Made by a program: the position numbers and the translations under genes | Notes under the pieces: generated by a model | Seen by the model: only the letters and a program-made list of their open reading frames with translations | Told to the model about the DNA's origin: nothing | Database searches by the model: none | Part shown: positions 35,170 through 43,517 of the stretch, one piece after another | How the letters are laid out: every line of letters starts with the position of its first letter | Position numbering within the stretch: the first letter of the stretch is position 1 | Source: Schleiferiaceae bacterium | GTDB taxonomy: Bacteria > Bacteroidota > Bacteroidia > Flavobacteriales > Schleiferiaceae | Direction of reading: 5' to 3' | Assembly: GCA_018401735.1 (NCBI GenBank) | Contig: JAGYKI010000001.1 | Location: 62,001 to 126,000 of the forward strand | Length of the DNA: 64,000 nucleotides

Positions 35170-35472
35170 ATGAACATTTTTGTTGCAAGGCTGGACTATT
35201 CAGTTCAGGAAGATGAGCTGAAAGACGCCTTCGAAGCTTACGGTGAGGTATCATCCGTAAAAATTATTATGGACCGTGAAACTGGTCGCTCTAAGGGCTT
35301 CGGTTTCGTGGAAATGGACAACGATGCTGATGGCAATAACGCCATTGAAGCATTAGATGGAGCAAGCATTAAAGGTCGCGAAATCGCAGTTAAAGAAGCT
35401 CGTCCACAAGAGGAGCGTCGTTCAAACTCTCGCGGTGGCGGTGGTTTTGGCGGCGGACGTGATCGTTACTAG
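35170..35472 (+). CDS. RNA-binding protein with RRM domain and RGG tail
   Basis: 100 residues. RNP-2 is MNIFVARLDYS at the very start, RNP-1 is KGFGFVEM (about residues 41-48), both core motifs intact. The C-terminus SNSRGGGGFGGGRDRY is an RGG-box. These single-RRM proteins act as RNA chaperones, often cold-induced in Bacteroidota. The leader upstream is U-rich with almost no purines within 25 nt of the ATG, which is unlike a Shine-Dalgarno start and could be a binding site for the protein itself (inference). Own promoter and terminator. Confidence 0.9.
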   Translation: MNIFVARLDYSVQEDELKDAFEAYGEVSSVKIIMDRETGRSKGFGFVEMDNDADGNNAIEALDGASIKGREIAVKEARPQEERRSNSRGGGGFGGGRDRY

Positions 35473-35498
35473 ATAACTTTTTCATTAGCTAAAATTTT

Positions 35499-35532
35499 AG
35501 TCCTCATCCTTTCGGGTGGGGACTATTTTTTT
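35499..35532 (+). terminator. Rho-independent terminator of the RRM gene
   Basis: Stem AGTCCTCATCC / GGGTGGGGACT with loop TTTC and two G-T pairs, followed by TATTTTTTT. Confidence 0.88.
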
Positions 35533-35560
35533 GGATAATTTCTGGCGTAACTTGCTTAAG

Positions 35561-35589
35561 TAACGTGAATTCGACGTAAAATCAGGCCT
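35561..35589. repeat. Dispersed repeat family A, copy 4
   Basis: TAACGTGAATTCGACGTAAA followed by ATCAGGCCT; reverse complement agrees with 32495-32523 in 27 of 29 positions. Followed at 35709-35725 by a partial relative (TTAAGTAAGTCGAACCC). Confidence 0.65.
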
Positions 35590-35797
35590 CCAGCAAGGTG
35601 GTATCAATTTACCATCGCCGTATAATAGAATAGTTTTTTGGCAATGCCTCACAGAATTTTGTTTACCGCGTTGCCAATCGATAGCTACCAAGGGAAATAC
35701 TAATTTTCACCTTAAGTAAGTCGAACCCTTATCAATAGGTATCATTTAGCTGTCCTCAAGAAACTAAAGTTAAAAACTCTAATTAAACTCAAACATT
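35590..35797. other. Intergenic spacer between convergent genes
   Basis: About 200 bp with no supportable gene. A minus-strand frame (35497-35691) has no start context and no familiar composition. It contains the second half of a repeat-A-like phrase near 35709. Confidence 0.4.
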
Positions 35798-36985
35798 CTA
35801 ATCTTCCTTTTCAATAAAAGTCTTTTCAGTATGCTCAAATTGCTTTACACTTTGGTTTTTACGGATACGTAAAACGGCGAGTAACATAAAGAAGATGGCT
35901 TTAGGAATTTCAATAAACAGGGCTAGATTTTTCAAAACAAAATACCGGCGCGGAATACTTATAAATAGGGCAAAGGCATAAGCTCCTAAAAGATAATACC
36001 AATACTCTGAGCCTTGCAAGAAAAAGCTTAAACCAGCAGCAACTGCAAGTACAAAGGCAAAAAGCAATTTAGGAATCAGCCCCATTTGGATGGCTTTATC
36101 AAAGAAATCTACATTGCCACTTAGTAGCTTAATAATACCAGGACCGATATGGCTGCGGAAGGCGTGAATTTGCCCAGCAATCCAACGTTTACGTTGATTG
36201 CTAAAGTTTTTACCGCTCGCTACTTTTTCATCATACACGTAGATATCTTCCAAATAAGCGATTTTCTCTTTGCGTCCTAATATATAGAACTCTAAAAGCT
36301 TGTCTTCAACTGCAGAGTCTTTGTTAATTCCTTCTAGTGCCTCTTTTAAAAACGTCGATTCGAATATCATTCCACTGCCAATCAAGCTGCAGCTAAATCC
36401 CAAATTTCGATGTCCCTTACGGAAGATGGAATTACTAATTTCCTCTGTAATACCGTCTAAAACAGCCATTTTAGTATTATCATTCTTAGCAGTTCGATGT
36501 GTTTGGTAAACCTTAAAATCATCGTTTATGCATTTATTGATTTCCAGCAAAGTATCTGCAGGCATCTTGTTATCGGCATCCATTACAATAAAATAGTCGG
36601 GCCAAAAATTTAACTTCGCATGCTCAACTTGGGCCAGAAGGTTTTTTGATTTAGTGGAATGATCAAAATTCATCACTACTACATCAATATTAGCCGCTCT
36701 TAATTTAGCTACTGTCTCCTCCTTCATTTGATCGGAACCAATAATTACCCTCAATTTTTCGGCAGGGTAATTTAAAGCCAATGCTTGTTGAGCAGAATTT
36801 AAAATAATAGCATCTTCTTTATAGGCGGGAAAGAGTAGAGTGAAACTCTTTAAATCTTCAGGATTGGGATTCTTAGGACCGTGATGCTTGAGAAGAGAGG
36901 CTAAGGCAAAAACCAAGCTGTAGGCAGCTTGAGCGCCAAGAAGCACCAAGAAAAAGAGTTCTATTATTTGTAGTATATCAAACAT
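35798..36985 (-). CDS. Membrane glycosyltransferase family 2
   Basis: 395 residues. One N-terminal helix (ILQIIELFFLVLLGAQAAYS), a GT2 domain with SFTLLFPAYKEDAII, the DxD in FIVMDADNKM (about residue 134), the catalytic pair in SAVEDKLLEFYIL (about 225) and QxxRW as NQRKRWIAGQIH, then three C-terminal helices (KLLFAFVLAVAAGLSFFLQG, YLLGAYAFALFIS, IPKAIFFMLLAVLRI). This is the topology of processive or lipid-linked sugar transferases in the inner membrane. Product unknown. It lies 30 bp downstream of the DUF4412-like gene on the same strand, a likely two-gene operon. Confidence 0.85.
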   Translation of the reverse strand: MFDILQIIELFFLVLLGAQAAYSLVFALASLLKHHGPKNPNPEDLKSFTLLFPAYKEDAIILNSAQQALALNYPAEKLRVIIGSDQMKEETVAKLRAANIDVVVMNFDHSTKSKNLLAQVEHAKLNFWPDYFIVMDADNKMPADTLLEINKCINDDFKVYQTHRTAKNDNTKMAVLDGITEEISNSIFRKGHRNLGFSCSLIGSGMIFESTFLKEALEGINKDSAVEDKLLEFYILGRKEKIAYLEDIYVYDEKVASGKNFSNQRKRWIAGQIHAFRSHIGPGIIKLLSGNVDFFDKAIQMGLIPKLLFAFVLAVAAGLSFFLQGSEYWYYLLGAYAFALFISIPRRYFVLKNLALFIEIPKAIFFMLLAVLRIRKNQSVKQFEHTEKTFIEKED

Positions 36986-37015
36986 TATAAACTAATCGTA
37001 ATATTAAAAACTATC

Positions 37016-37714
37016 TTAAAGGCCATTTTTCAACTGAGACAAATCAGGTTTCTTTAGTTCATATCCTTTTGGAATACCAAAGCCTAGGTACTTGTCATCA
37101 ATATCATCTTTAGAAACTTCATTGGCTTTAAACCGTACTTTGATACCATTAAAATCACTATCCATTTGTAATATTAAACCATCAATTAAGGGCGATTGGA
37201 AACGGTTAAGTGGACTTTTATTTCCTTTTAAATCAGGGCAATACCAAACAGTCGATATCGTGCCATCGGCTTGAGTAATCTTGGCATCCTTGCAATTATA
37301 GCCTGCCAACTTCTTACTACCATTGCCAAATTCAACCTTATCCTCTGTATCCTCACTCATTTCTGATAAGGACTTATAGTCTTCATCTTCAATTAATTGA
37401 GCCGATTTATCGCCTAATGCACTCGTTAGAATAAGTGATTTACCTTCAGTGTAATCGGTTACCATTATCATTGAAATCAAAAGGCTTTTTATTTCAATGC
37501 GCGACTTGTCCCCTTTAAACATTACTCGATAGCGGGCACTCTCCATCATATTTTTTAATTGGCCCATTTGCTCTAAACCTTCAATTTCATCTAAGTTGAC
37601 CTTAGTTTCGACTAGTTCAAGTTTGTATTCTACGCTTAGTGAAGCCTGTGCACTTAAGCTTATTGTAATGAAAATGAATAGAGTAGAGGCGAGTAGTCGC
37701 AAAGGTAATTGCAT
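37016..37714 (-). CDS. Secreted DUF4412 / GLPGLI-like protein
   Basis: 232 residues. Signal peptide (LRLLASTLFIFITISLSAQ) and a beta-rich body with GDKSRIEIKSLLISMIMVTDY, the family phrase KKLAGYNCKDAKITQ (DUF4412 AGYxCK motif) and VWYCPDLKG, FNGIKVRFKANEVSKDD at the end. One Cys in each of the two central motifs. Function unknown; such proteins are usually periplasmic or surface-exposed in Bacteroidota. First gene of a two-gene unit with the GT2. Confidence 0.65.
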   Translation of the reverse strand: MQLPLRLLASTLFIFITISLSAQASLSVEYKLELVETKVNLDEIEGLEQMGQLKNMMESARYRVMFKGDKSRIEIKSLLISMIMVTDYTEGKSLILTSALGDKSAQLIEDEDYKSLSEMSEDTEDKVEFGNGSKKLAGYNCKDAKITQADGTISTVWYCPDLKGNKSPLNRFQSPLIDGLILQMDSDFNGIKVRFKANEVSKDDIDDKYLGFGIPKGYELKKPDLSQLKNGL

Positions 37715-37839
37715 ATTTGGTGGTCAAATGTTGGTTGAAAATCCAAAAACCTAAATTAAGTTTTATTTGCAAGAAACCAGGCCCAAATAAAATTTAAGCC
37801 AGCGAAAATTGCTTTCAAGTTCAACCCACTTGCTAAGCT

Positions 37840-37847
37840 TATCTTTG
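37840..37847 (+). promoter_or_regulatory. Predicted -7 box of rmuC
   Basis: TATCTTTG, exact TAnnTTTG, 17 nt before the ATG at 37865. No ideally spaced -33 TTG. Confidence 0.45.
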
Positions 37848-37864
37848 TAAACTAATTCGCTTTT

Positions 37865-39181
37865 ATGGAAACTATTGCATTACTGATATCCGCTGCCTCC
37901 TTGATCGTACTTGTTTTTTTACTCATTAAATCAGCAAAGAATGACTTACCCGAAACACAAGAGAAAATCCGCCTTCTTCTCCAAACTGAATTACGAGAAA
38001 ATCGCAGTGAACTAAATGAGGCGCTAAGAGATAATCGTCAGGAATTATCGGCTGGTCTAGAGCAACTTAGTGCTAAAATGGACCTTAAGTTAGCTGCTAT
38101 ATCGGAAAGCTTAAATAAAAATGCCAAGGAAAATCGGGAGGAATTGAAACTCAGCTTAAAGGAATTTAGCTCCACTTTTAGCGCTAATGTCAAAGACTTT
38201 AATGATCTCCAAAAACAAAAGTTTATGGAAATGGGCTTAAAGCAAGATGAGCTAGTAAAGTCAACCGAGTTGAAGCTTGAGAAAATGCGGGAAACGGTAG
38301 ACGAGAAGCTGCATAAAACCTTGGAAGAGCGCCTTGGCCAATCTTTTAAAATAGTAAGTGAACGATTAGAGGCCGTGCAAAAGGGTTTAGGTGAAATGCA
38401 AAATTTGGCTAATGGTGTGGGCGATTTAAAAAAGGTTTTAAGCAATGTTAAAACCCGTGGTGTTCTCGGAGAAATTCAATTAGGTAATATTTTGGAGCAA
38501 ATTATGGCTCCAGAGCAATATGAGGCCAATGTGAAAACAAAAACGGGTTCTAATGATCACGTAGAGTATGCCATTAAGTTGCCCGGCAAAGACGAAAATG
38601 GTAAAGAGGTTTATTTACCCATCGATGCCAAATTCCCACAAGAAGATTATGTGCGTTTGCAAACTGCTTATGATGAGGGTGACCTTGTTGCTATCGAAGC
38701 CAGTAATAAAGCCCTGGTGCAATCCATTAAACGCTTCGCAAAAGATATTCGCGACAAGTATATTGATCCGCCCAATACCACCGATTTTGGCATTATGTTT
38801 TTACCCTTGGAAGGCCTTTTTGCCGAAGTTGTGCGGCAACCTGAAGTGGTGGCCTTATTACAAAGAGAATATAAAATTATAGTAACTGGTCCTACTACTT
38901 TGGCGGCTATGCTTAACAGTTTGCAAATGGGTTTTAAAACCCTCGCTATTCAAAAACGCAGCGGCGAAGTGTGGCAAATTTTAGGAGCCGTAAAAAAGGA
39001 GTTTGGCAAGTTTGGCGATGTTTTAGAAAAAGCCCAGAAGAAGATTAATGAGGCCAATCATGAGCTCGATACGCTAGTGGGAACGCGCACACGCATGATG
39101 CTTTCGAAATTAAATAAGGTGCAAGAGCTACCCACTAGTGAGGAAAACCCTTTATTGGATTCTCTAGAAGAAGAGGAATAG
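37865..39181 (+). CDS. rmuC: DNA recombination protein RmuC
   Basis: 438 residues. One N-terminal transmembrane helix (ALLISAASLIVLVFLLIK), a long coiled coil (about residues 30-170), and the RmuC nuclease-like domain: LKKVLSNVKTRGVLGEIQLG (about 190), YAIKLPGKDENGKEVYLPID, DAKFPQEDYVRL, FLPLEGLFAEVVRQ and GPTTLAAMLNSLQMGF. RmuC limits inversions at short inverted repeats; the restriction-endonuclease-like fold includes D/K residues in IDAKFP. Own promoter. Confidence 0.92.
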   Translation: METIALLISAASLIVLVFLLIKSAKNDLPETQEKIRLLLQTELRENRSELNEALRDNRQELSAGLEQLSAKMDLKLAAISESLNKNAKENREELKLSLKEFSSTFSANVKDFNDLQKQKFMEMGLKQDELVKSTELKLEKMRETVDEKLHKTLEERLGQSFKIVSERLEAVQKGLGEMQNLANGVGDLKKVLSNVKTRGVLGEIQLGNILEQIMAPEQYEANVKTKTGSNDHVEYAIKLPGKDENGKEVYLPIDAKFPQEDYVRLQTAYDEGDLVAIEASNKALVQSIKRFAKDIRDKYIDPPNTTDFGIMFLPLEGLFAEVVRQPEVVALLQREYKIIVTGPTTLAAMLNSLQMGFKTLAIQKRSGEVWQILGAVKKEFGKFGDVLEKAQKKINEANHELDTLVGTRTRMMLSKLNKVQELPTSEENPLLDSLEEEE

Positions 39182-39272
39182 TAATCTACAAGTCCTTTTA
39201 AAACAATTATTTAAGAAAGTGTAAATTTTTGTAAAACAGTTTTATTGGCTCCAAGCGCCATCTAATTTGGGC

Positions 39273-39280
39273 TAAATTTG
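39273..39280 (+). promoter_or_regulatory. Predicted -7 box of the winged-helix regulator gene
   Basis: TAAATTTG, exact TAnnTTTG, only 6 nt before the ATG at 39287, so the transcript would be nearly leaderless. The TTG inside it was the false start of the longer frame. Confidence 0.45.
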
Positions 39281-39286
39281 TCTTCT

Positions 39287-40198
39287 ATGTTGCGAGTGTT
39301 TTTATACGGACTTCTTCTAATCGGATTTCATATCGGGCTAAAAGCTCAAGGCTTAAGAGATCCCGATCGGGACATGGTGGCCATGCGCATGATTACCCAT
39401 CAGCTAATGCTTTGGCAGGGTGATAGTAGTCATGCTATCCCGCCAGTTATTGCCCTCGACGAAACTCAGTATCGCCTAAATTTCAATACCGACCTTCAAT
39501 TTACACCCAAAACTTTGGTTGATTTTATAGCCAAAGTGATGCACGAATATAATATTGCTGAGCAATACCGTGTTCAAGTAAGGTCTTGCATGGGTGATAC
39601 GATTGTCTATAGTTTTCAAGTGGGAGGTATCGAATCGGGCGATATTGTTCCTTGTTTAGGGCGACAACAAAAAAAAGCTTGTTATTATTTACAGGTAAGT
39701 ATCCTCGATACATTTCAGCTTTTAGCCACGCAACAAGACAGAGAAAAGGACCTGCTTTTAGAAGAAGCCGATCTAAATTCTAAGCGGTTTTACCCTTTAG
39801 TATTCCTCGCCATTGTAATCGCAGCTTTTTGGTATTTAATGTTTAGAAAAAATATAACCACTGGGAATAAGGCCTTAACGGAAACTAAAAATTCTGAAAT
39901 TATTTGGCTTGGATCAACTCAGTTTAGCGAGCAGAAATTAAATATTTCTTTTAATAATGTAAAGACAGAATTAAGTGCTAAGGAGTCTGATTTACTAGCA
40001 TTTTTAGCGCAACATCTCAATCAAAGGGTTGAAAAAGAGCGGATTTTGGAGGCCGTTTGGGGCGATGATGGCGATTATGTGGGAAGAACACTTGACGTTT
40101 TTATTTCCAAATTAAGAAAGAAACTCGCTCTTGATGCCCGTATTCGTATAATTAATATTCGCGGTATTGGTTATCAACTGCAAGTAGCAGAGGACTAA
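39287..40198 (+). CDS. Membrane-anchored winged-helix regulator with C-terminal DNA-binding domain
   Basis: 303 residues from the ATG at 39287 (the TTG at 39278 lies in the -7 box). Order: signal or anchor segment (VFLYGLLLIGFHIGLKAQ), about 145 residues of periplasmic domain with two Cys, a transmembrane helix (FYPLVFLAIVIAAFWYLMF, about 168-186), then an OmpR/PhoB-type winged helix (about 205-303): LSAKESDLLAFLAQHLNQ, RVEKERILEAVWGDDGDYVG, RTLDVFISKLRKKL, INIRGIGYQLQV. The domain order is the reverse of ToxR and CadC. There is no receiver domain, so a periplasmic signal may act directly on DNA binding. Target unknown. Confidence 0.75.
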   Translation: MLRVFLYGLLLIGFHIGLKAQGLRDPDRDMVAMRMITHQLMLWQGDSSHAIPPVIALDETQYRLNFNTDLQFTPKTLVDFIAKVMHEYNIAEQYRVQVRSCMGDTIVYSFQVGGIESGDIVPCLGRQQKKACYYLQVSILDTFQLLATQQDREKDLLLEEADLNSKRFYPLVFLAIVIAAFWYLMFRKNITTGNKALTETKNSEIIWLGSTQFSEQKLNISFNNVKTELSAKESDLLAFLAQHLNQRVEKERILEAVWGDDGDYVGRTLDVFISKLRKKLALDARIRIINIRGIGYQLQVAED

Positions 40199-40207
40199 AA
40201 CTATCTA

Positions 40208-40240
40208 CTTTTTCCCTTGCGGTAGATGCGCAAGAAAAAG
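40208..40240 (+). terminator. Possible terminator after the winged-helix gene
   Basis: Stem CTTTTTCCCTTGCG / CGCAAGAAAAAG around a GTAGATG-like loop with a two-base bulge. No T-tract directly after it, so the call is weak. Confidence 0.35.
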
Positions 40241-40464
40241 GAAGTATTTCAATTTTATAAAATGCTCCTTATTTAGTTGCTAGTAGAAAAGATATAATTC
40301 CAAAGATTTGCGCTTTGTGGAGAAAATAAAGATTACCTTGTCCATGAGTAGGGACTAGTCATCGGTTTCATAATAAAAGCCGTCTTAAAGCAAAGAAGTC
40401 TTGTTTTCGACATCTATCCTGGCCTAATAGTAACGGCTTCTAAAATTTTCAGTTTTTTCTCAAT

Positions 40465-41025
40465 ATGATTCTATACATTAAGTATATGGTGAGCTTGCGC
40501 TGCAAGATGATGGTAAAACAAGAATTGAAAAATCTCGGTTTACACTATGTAATTGTAGATTTAGGAATGATTGAAATCTTGGAGGATATCGGCTCTACTC
40601 AAAGGGCTTTATTGAAGAAAAATCTACGCAAGTCAGGTTTAGTATTGTTAGATGATAAACGCAGTATCCTTATTGAAAAGATTAAGAGTGCCATCATTGA
40701 TATGATTCATCATCAGGAAAGTTTGCCCAAAGTTAATTTTTCGGATTATTTAAGTAAGGAGCTGGGTTATGATTATACTTATCTCGCTAATACTTTTTCA
40801 GAAGTTAAAGGGATAACAATCAGCCATTATATCATTATCAATAAGATAGAGCGCATCAAAGAACTACTTTTATACGACGAGCATAGCCTTACCGAAATTT
40901 CTTATATGCTTCAGTATAGCAGTGTGGCTCATCTATCCAATCAATTTAAAAAAGTAACCGGCTTAAGCCCTAGCTATTATCGCAGTTTAAAAGCTAAACG
41001 GGAGGGCAATCTTGAGGATCTTTAA
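40465..41025 (+). CDS. AraC-family regulator with HMA-like N-terminal domain
   Basis: 186 residues. Residues 1-70 look like a heavy-metal-associated (HMA) fold: ILYIKYMVSLRCKMMVKQEL then a beta-alpha LGLHYVIVDLGMIEIL. The C-terminus (about 85-180) is an AraC helix-turn-helix: YLSKELGYDYTYLANTFSEV, SLTEISYMLQYSSVAHLSNQ, FKKVTGLSPSYYR. The usual HMA CxxC here reads S10-L-R-C13 (codon AGC at 40492), so the first cysteine is lost by one likely base change. Homologous regulators sit beside metal-transport genes; here a ZIP transporter pseudogene and a dead OMP follow. The regulator itself is an intact frame. Confidence 0.75.
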   Translation: MILYIKYMVSLRCKMMVKQELKNLGLHYVIVDLGMIEILEDIGSTQRALLKKNLRKSGLVLLDDKRSILIEKIKSAIIDMIHHQESLPKVNFSDYLSKELGYDYTYLANTFSEVKGITISHYIIINKIERIKELLLYDEHSLTEISYMLQYSSVAHLSNQFKKVTGLSPSYYRSLKAKREGNLEDL

Positions 41026-41383
41026 ACCTTCAAACCCGAATTCGGCGTAAAACTATAATTTATGGTTTTCATCTTTATTGGAAAAAAAACTAAAACCCCT
41101 CTTCAAAAAGCGTTTCTCTGCACCTAAGTCCTTCGCAGTAGCCCCGCAATTATTTCAGCGATTCGGTTTAAAACCCACTATTTATAACAGCCTGATGCCT
41201 AATTTTCAATAGTACTGAGGTTTCAAACCATAAAAGTTTTTGGATCTTTTTACTCTTTATAAAAAGGTGTGAAATACATAAGACTATGCTCGTTTTGTGT
41301 AAGTGTTAATGGTTCAATGATTATCATATTTGTAAAATGCTCTTATCTTAATAGAAGAGAATTTTTTACTTAAACAATTAATC
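41026..41383. other. Intergenic stretch upstream of the decayed OMP gene
   Basis: 358 bp without a gene. It contains a weak family-A-like phrase CCGAATTCGGCGTAAAA at 41036-41052 and no clear promoter box or terminator. Confidence 0.4.
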
Positions 41384-42046
41384 TTGAACAAACTCAAGCA
41401 CATCGCTATTTTCTTTATCAGCTCGACGATCGGCATTGCACCAAACAAGCACAATGTAAACACACAGGTAAGTCATAGTCAACATAGCTGGCGACATGAT
41501 GTTAATTGGACTGAAAATAGGGGCCAATTACTCAAATGTGTACAGATGTGGATGCAGAGTCTTTTAACACAGACCCTAAATTTGGTTTAGCGGCAGGAAT
41601 GTTTCTTTCTATTCCTTTAGGGAGGCTATTCAAAAATACAACCAGAAATATTGTTTTCCCAGAAAGGTTATCAAGCAAGTGGATCATTATTAGGTCAAGG
41701 TACATTATAACCCGCACCAGTAACTATATTGATGTTCCTTTTTAATAGGAATAAAAGGCCTTCAAAAGGCTTTACTATTCTCATGAGGCCACTACAATAT
41801 TCTTTTTGATTAGTCAAAAATAAATTCGAAAATAGTGCCACTAGCATAGCACAAGAAACACTTTTGACAATGAAGATTTACGAAAAATACGCTTTTGTTT
41901 TACGATTGGTTTTGACTTGAATTTGACCAACTAATTGTAGGACTAGAGTAGGCTGGGATTTATACAAGAATAACAAAGAAAGTGGCACAAGCAACACACC
42001 GCTATAAAACGTGTGGTATCAACTCTGCCTTGGGTATCGCTTTTAA
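41384..42046 (+). pseudogene. Decayed outer-membrane beta-barrel (PorT-like) protein
   Basis: Fragments in three frames join into one porT/OMP_b-brl_2-type protein. From a TTG at 41384: signal-like MNKLKHIAIFFISSTIGIA, NWTENRGQLLK; then, shifted, MCTDVDAESFNTDPKFGLAA and GMFLSIPLGRLF; then FSQKGYQASGSLLGQG in a third frame; YIITRTSNYIDVP; KGFTIL, QYSFLISQK; FTIGFDL; and the C-terminal GYRF* at 42046 typical of Bacteroidota barrels. At least six frame shifts and several stops. The adjacent terminator (42061) is intact. Homology call is by motif, exact subfamily uncertain. Confidence 0.65.
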
Positions 42047-42060
42047 GTAGCTAAATCAAG

Positions 42061-42090
42061 ATCCTGAGAATTAAAAACCCTCAGGATTTT
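42061..42090 (+). terminator. Intact terminator after the dead OMP gene
   Basis: Stem ATCCTGAG / CTCAGGAT, loop about 11 nt (AATTAAAAACC), followed by TTTTAAT. Confidence 0.7.
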
Positions 42091-42155
42091 AATACCCGAT
42101 ATAGGGGCCATACTTTAGCCTAAAAGAAGCTGATATTGACCATAAAGGAACTATT

Positions 42156-42918
42156 TTGACTGATTTACAGAGTATTATCCTCTATTCATCACTTGCAGGA
42201 GTAACGATTTTCTAGGTGGCCTTTTTATCTCATTATTTCGGTCACCACCTAAAGTCTGGATTCATTAAGAAGGGAGATAATCCATATTTCCATTGCTTTC
42301 GGTGGAGGACTTTTAATGGCGGCCCTTTCTTTGAGTGCTGGTACCCGAAGGAATGAAGGCTTTGGCCTTGGGTTATGTTATAATTTTCTTCTCCTTGCCT
42401 TAGGTACAGTTGTTTCTTTTTCTTCCATAGATCGCTACATTTCAAGAAGGGTAAAACCATTTCTCAATTAATGGGAATGCTTTTAGATTTAATTCCTGAG
42501 TCTATTGCAATGGGAACTTTGTTGTGCAGTACCAATCATCAATTGGCCTTATTGTTGGCGGCTGTTATAGGTTTGCAAAACTTACCAGAATCTTTCAATG
42601 CCTACATAGACTTAAAGAGAATTTACTCTTCACGAAAATCACTATTTATCTTATTCCTTTTAAAGCTTCACTGGACTTGAGGTTCGGCTTTGTTAGGCTA
42701 CTATCTTTTTTCGGATAGCCCCAAGATAGTAGGAGGCTTGATGCTCTTTCCTCAGGAGGCATGATTTATCTGGTCTTTAAGGATATCGCGCCCATGTCTA
42801 AAGAAGAATTGGATTCCTGCCCTAGGTGCAGTTTGGGTTTTTAATGGGCATGATAGGCCAAAATTTTATTGGGCTAGTTTATCATAGCAAAATTAAGGGC
42901 ATTTCAATACAAAAGTGA
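42156..42918 (+). pseudogene. Decayed ZIP-family metal transporter
   Basis: A TTG at 42156 begins MTDLQSIILYSSLAGVTIF, followed after a stop and shifts by AFGGGLLMAALSLSAGT, VPEGMKALALGYVIIFLLLA, then a long correct frame LMGMLLDLIPESIAMG and GLQNLPESFNAYIDLKRIYS, which are the ZIP helices IV and V metal-binding motifs (HNLPEG-type NLPES, PESIA). It continues in other frames with ALLGYYLFSDSPKIVGGLML, SSGGMIYLVFKDIAPMS and FLMGMIGQNFIGLV, ending in a stop at 42916. At least five frame changes. ZIP proteins import Zn2+/Fe2+/Mn2+ into the cytoplasm. The gene lies downstream of an HMA-AraC regulator. Confidence 0.85.
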
Positions 42919-43323
42919 AAATTGCGCGTCAAGCTCACATTTGCGTTAGCTCGCAACAGCGACACAATCCATTCTAACCTTTTTCTTTTTATTTAAAATC
43001 TGAGGATATTATTTCTAGTGAAATAATGTTAATGAATCTGTGAAATTTATAAGTAATGCTCAGAATTGTATAAAGCTTATGAGCTGAAAATTGCACAAAG
43101 AACTTAGTCCCTGTAAACTTAGGATGCCACTATGGTTGAATCACTCACCAAGAGTTGTTCAATCTCAGTACGGATTATGCCTTTTTTAGAAAGCTTTGAA
43201 AAGGATTCAATAGGCAGTAGGAAGGCTTATCGCGGCATATGAGAAATTTCACAATTGACAATGAAATCACTCTGCCTAAAAGAGTGGAATTAGGAATAGA
43301 GAACTTTATTAAAAACACACATC
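42919..43323. other. Spacer with a 36-residue ORF
   Basis: About 400 bp. An ORF at 43132-43242 (MVESLTKSCSISVRIMPFLE at its start) has no recognised similarity or promoter. The rest is AT-rich and I see no RNA gene. This could be the decayed 5' flank of the lmo0937-type gene or an older dead gene. Confidence 0.3.
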
Positions 43324-43474
43324 ATGGAAATCTACTTTATTATATCGCTGCAATTTTAATAGTGCTTTGGGCATTGGGTTTTATGGCCTATGATGCCGGG
43401 GGAATCATCCATATTCTTTTAGTATTAGCACTCATTTCGGTTTTACTACAGTGATAAAGGGCTCTAAACTATAA
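43324..43474 (+). pseudogene. lmo0937-type small membrane protein, frameshifted at both ends
   Basis: The family pattern (short MGNLLY..., one helix, IIHILLVLALISVLLR, basic end) is present as GNLLYYIAAILIVLWALGFM, AYDAGGIIHILLVLALISVL, but the natural start ATG (43324) is one base out of frame: ATGGAAATC reads like ATGGGAAAT with a G lost. At the 3' end the frame stops early after LLQ, while one base downstream VIKGSKL* continues as the expected basic tail. Two one-base deletions are the simplest explanation. The open frame from 43239 seen on its own is not the original start. Confidence 0.7.
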
Positions 43475-43517
43475 GGGTACATGGTAGTTTTGTACTCTAA
43501 GTCAATTTTGGTATTGG

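Noticed and set aside
39278..39286. TTG start of the winged-helix gene
   Set aside because: The TTG is part of the TAAATTTG promoter box; the ATG at 39287 is better.
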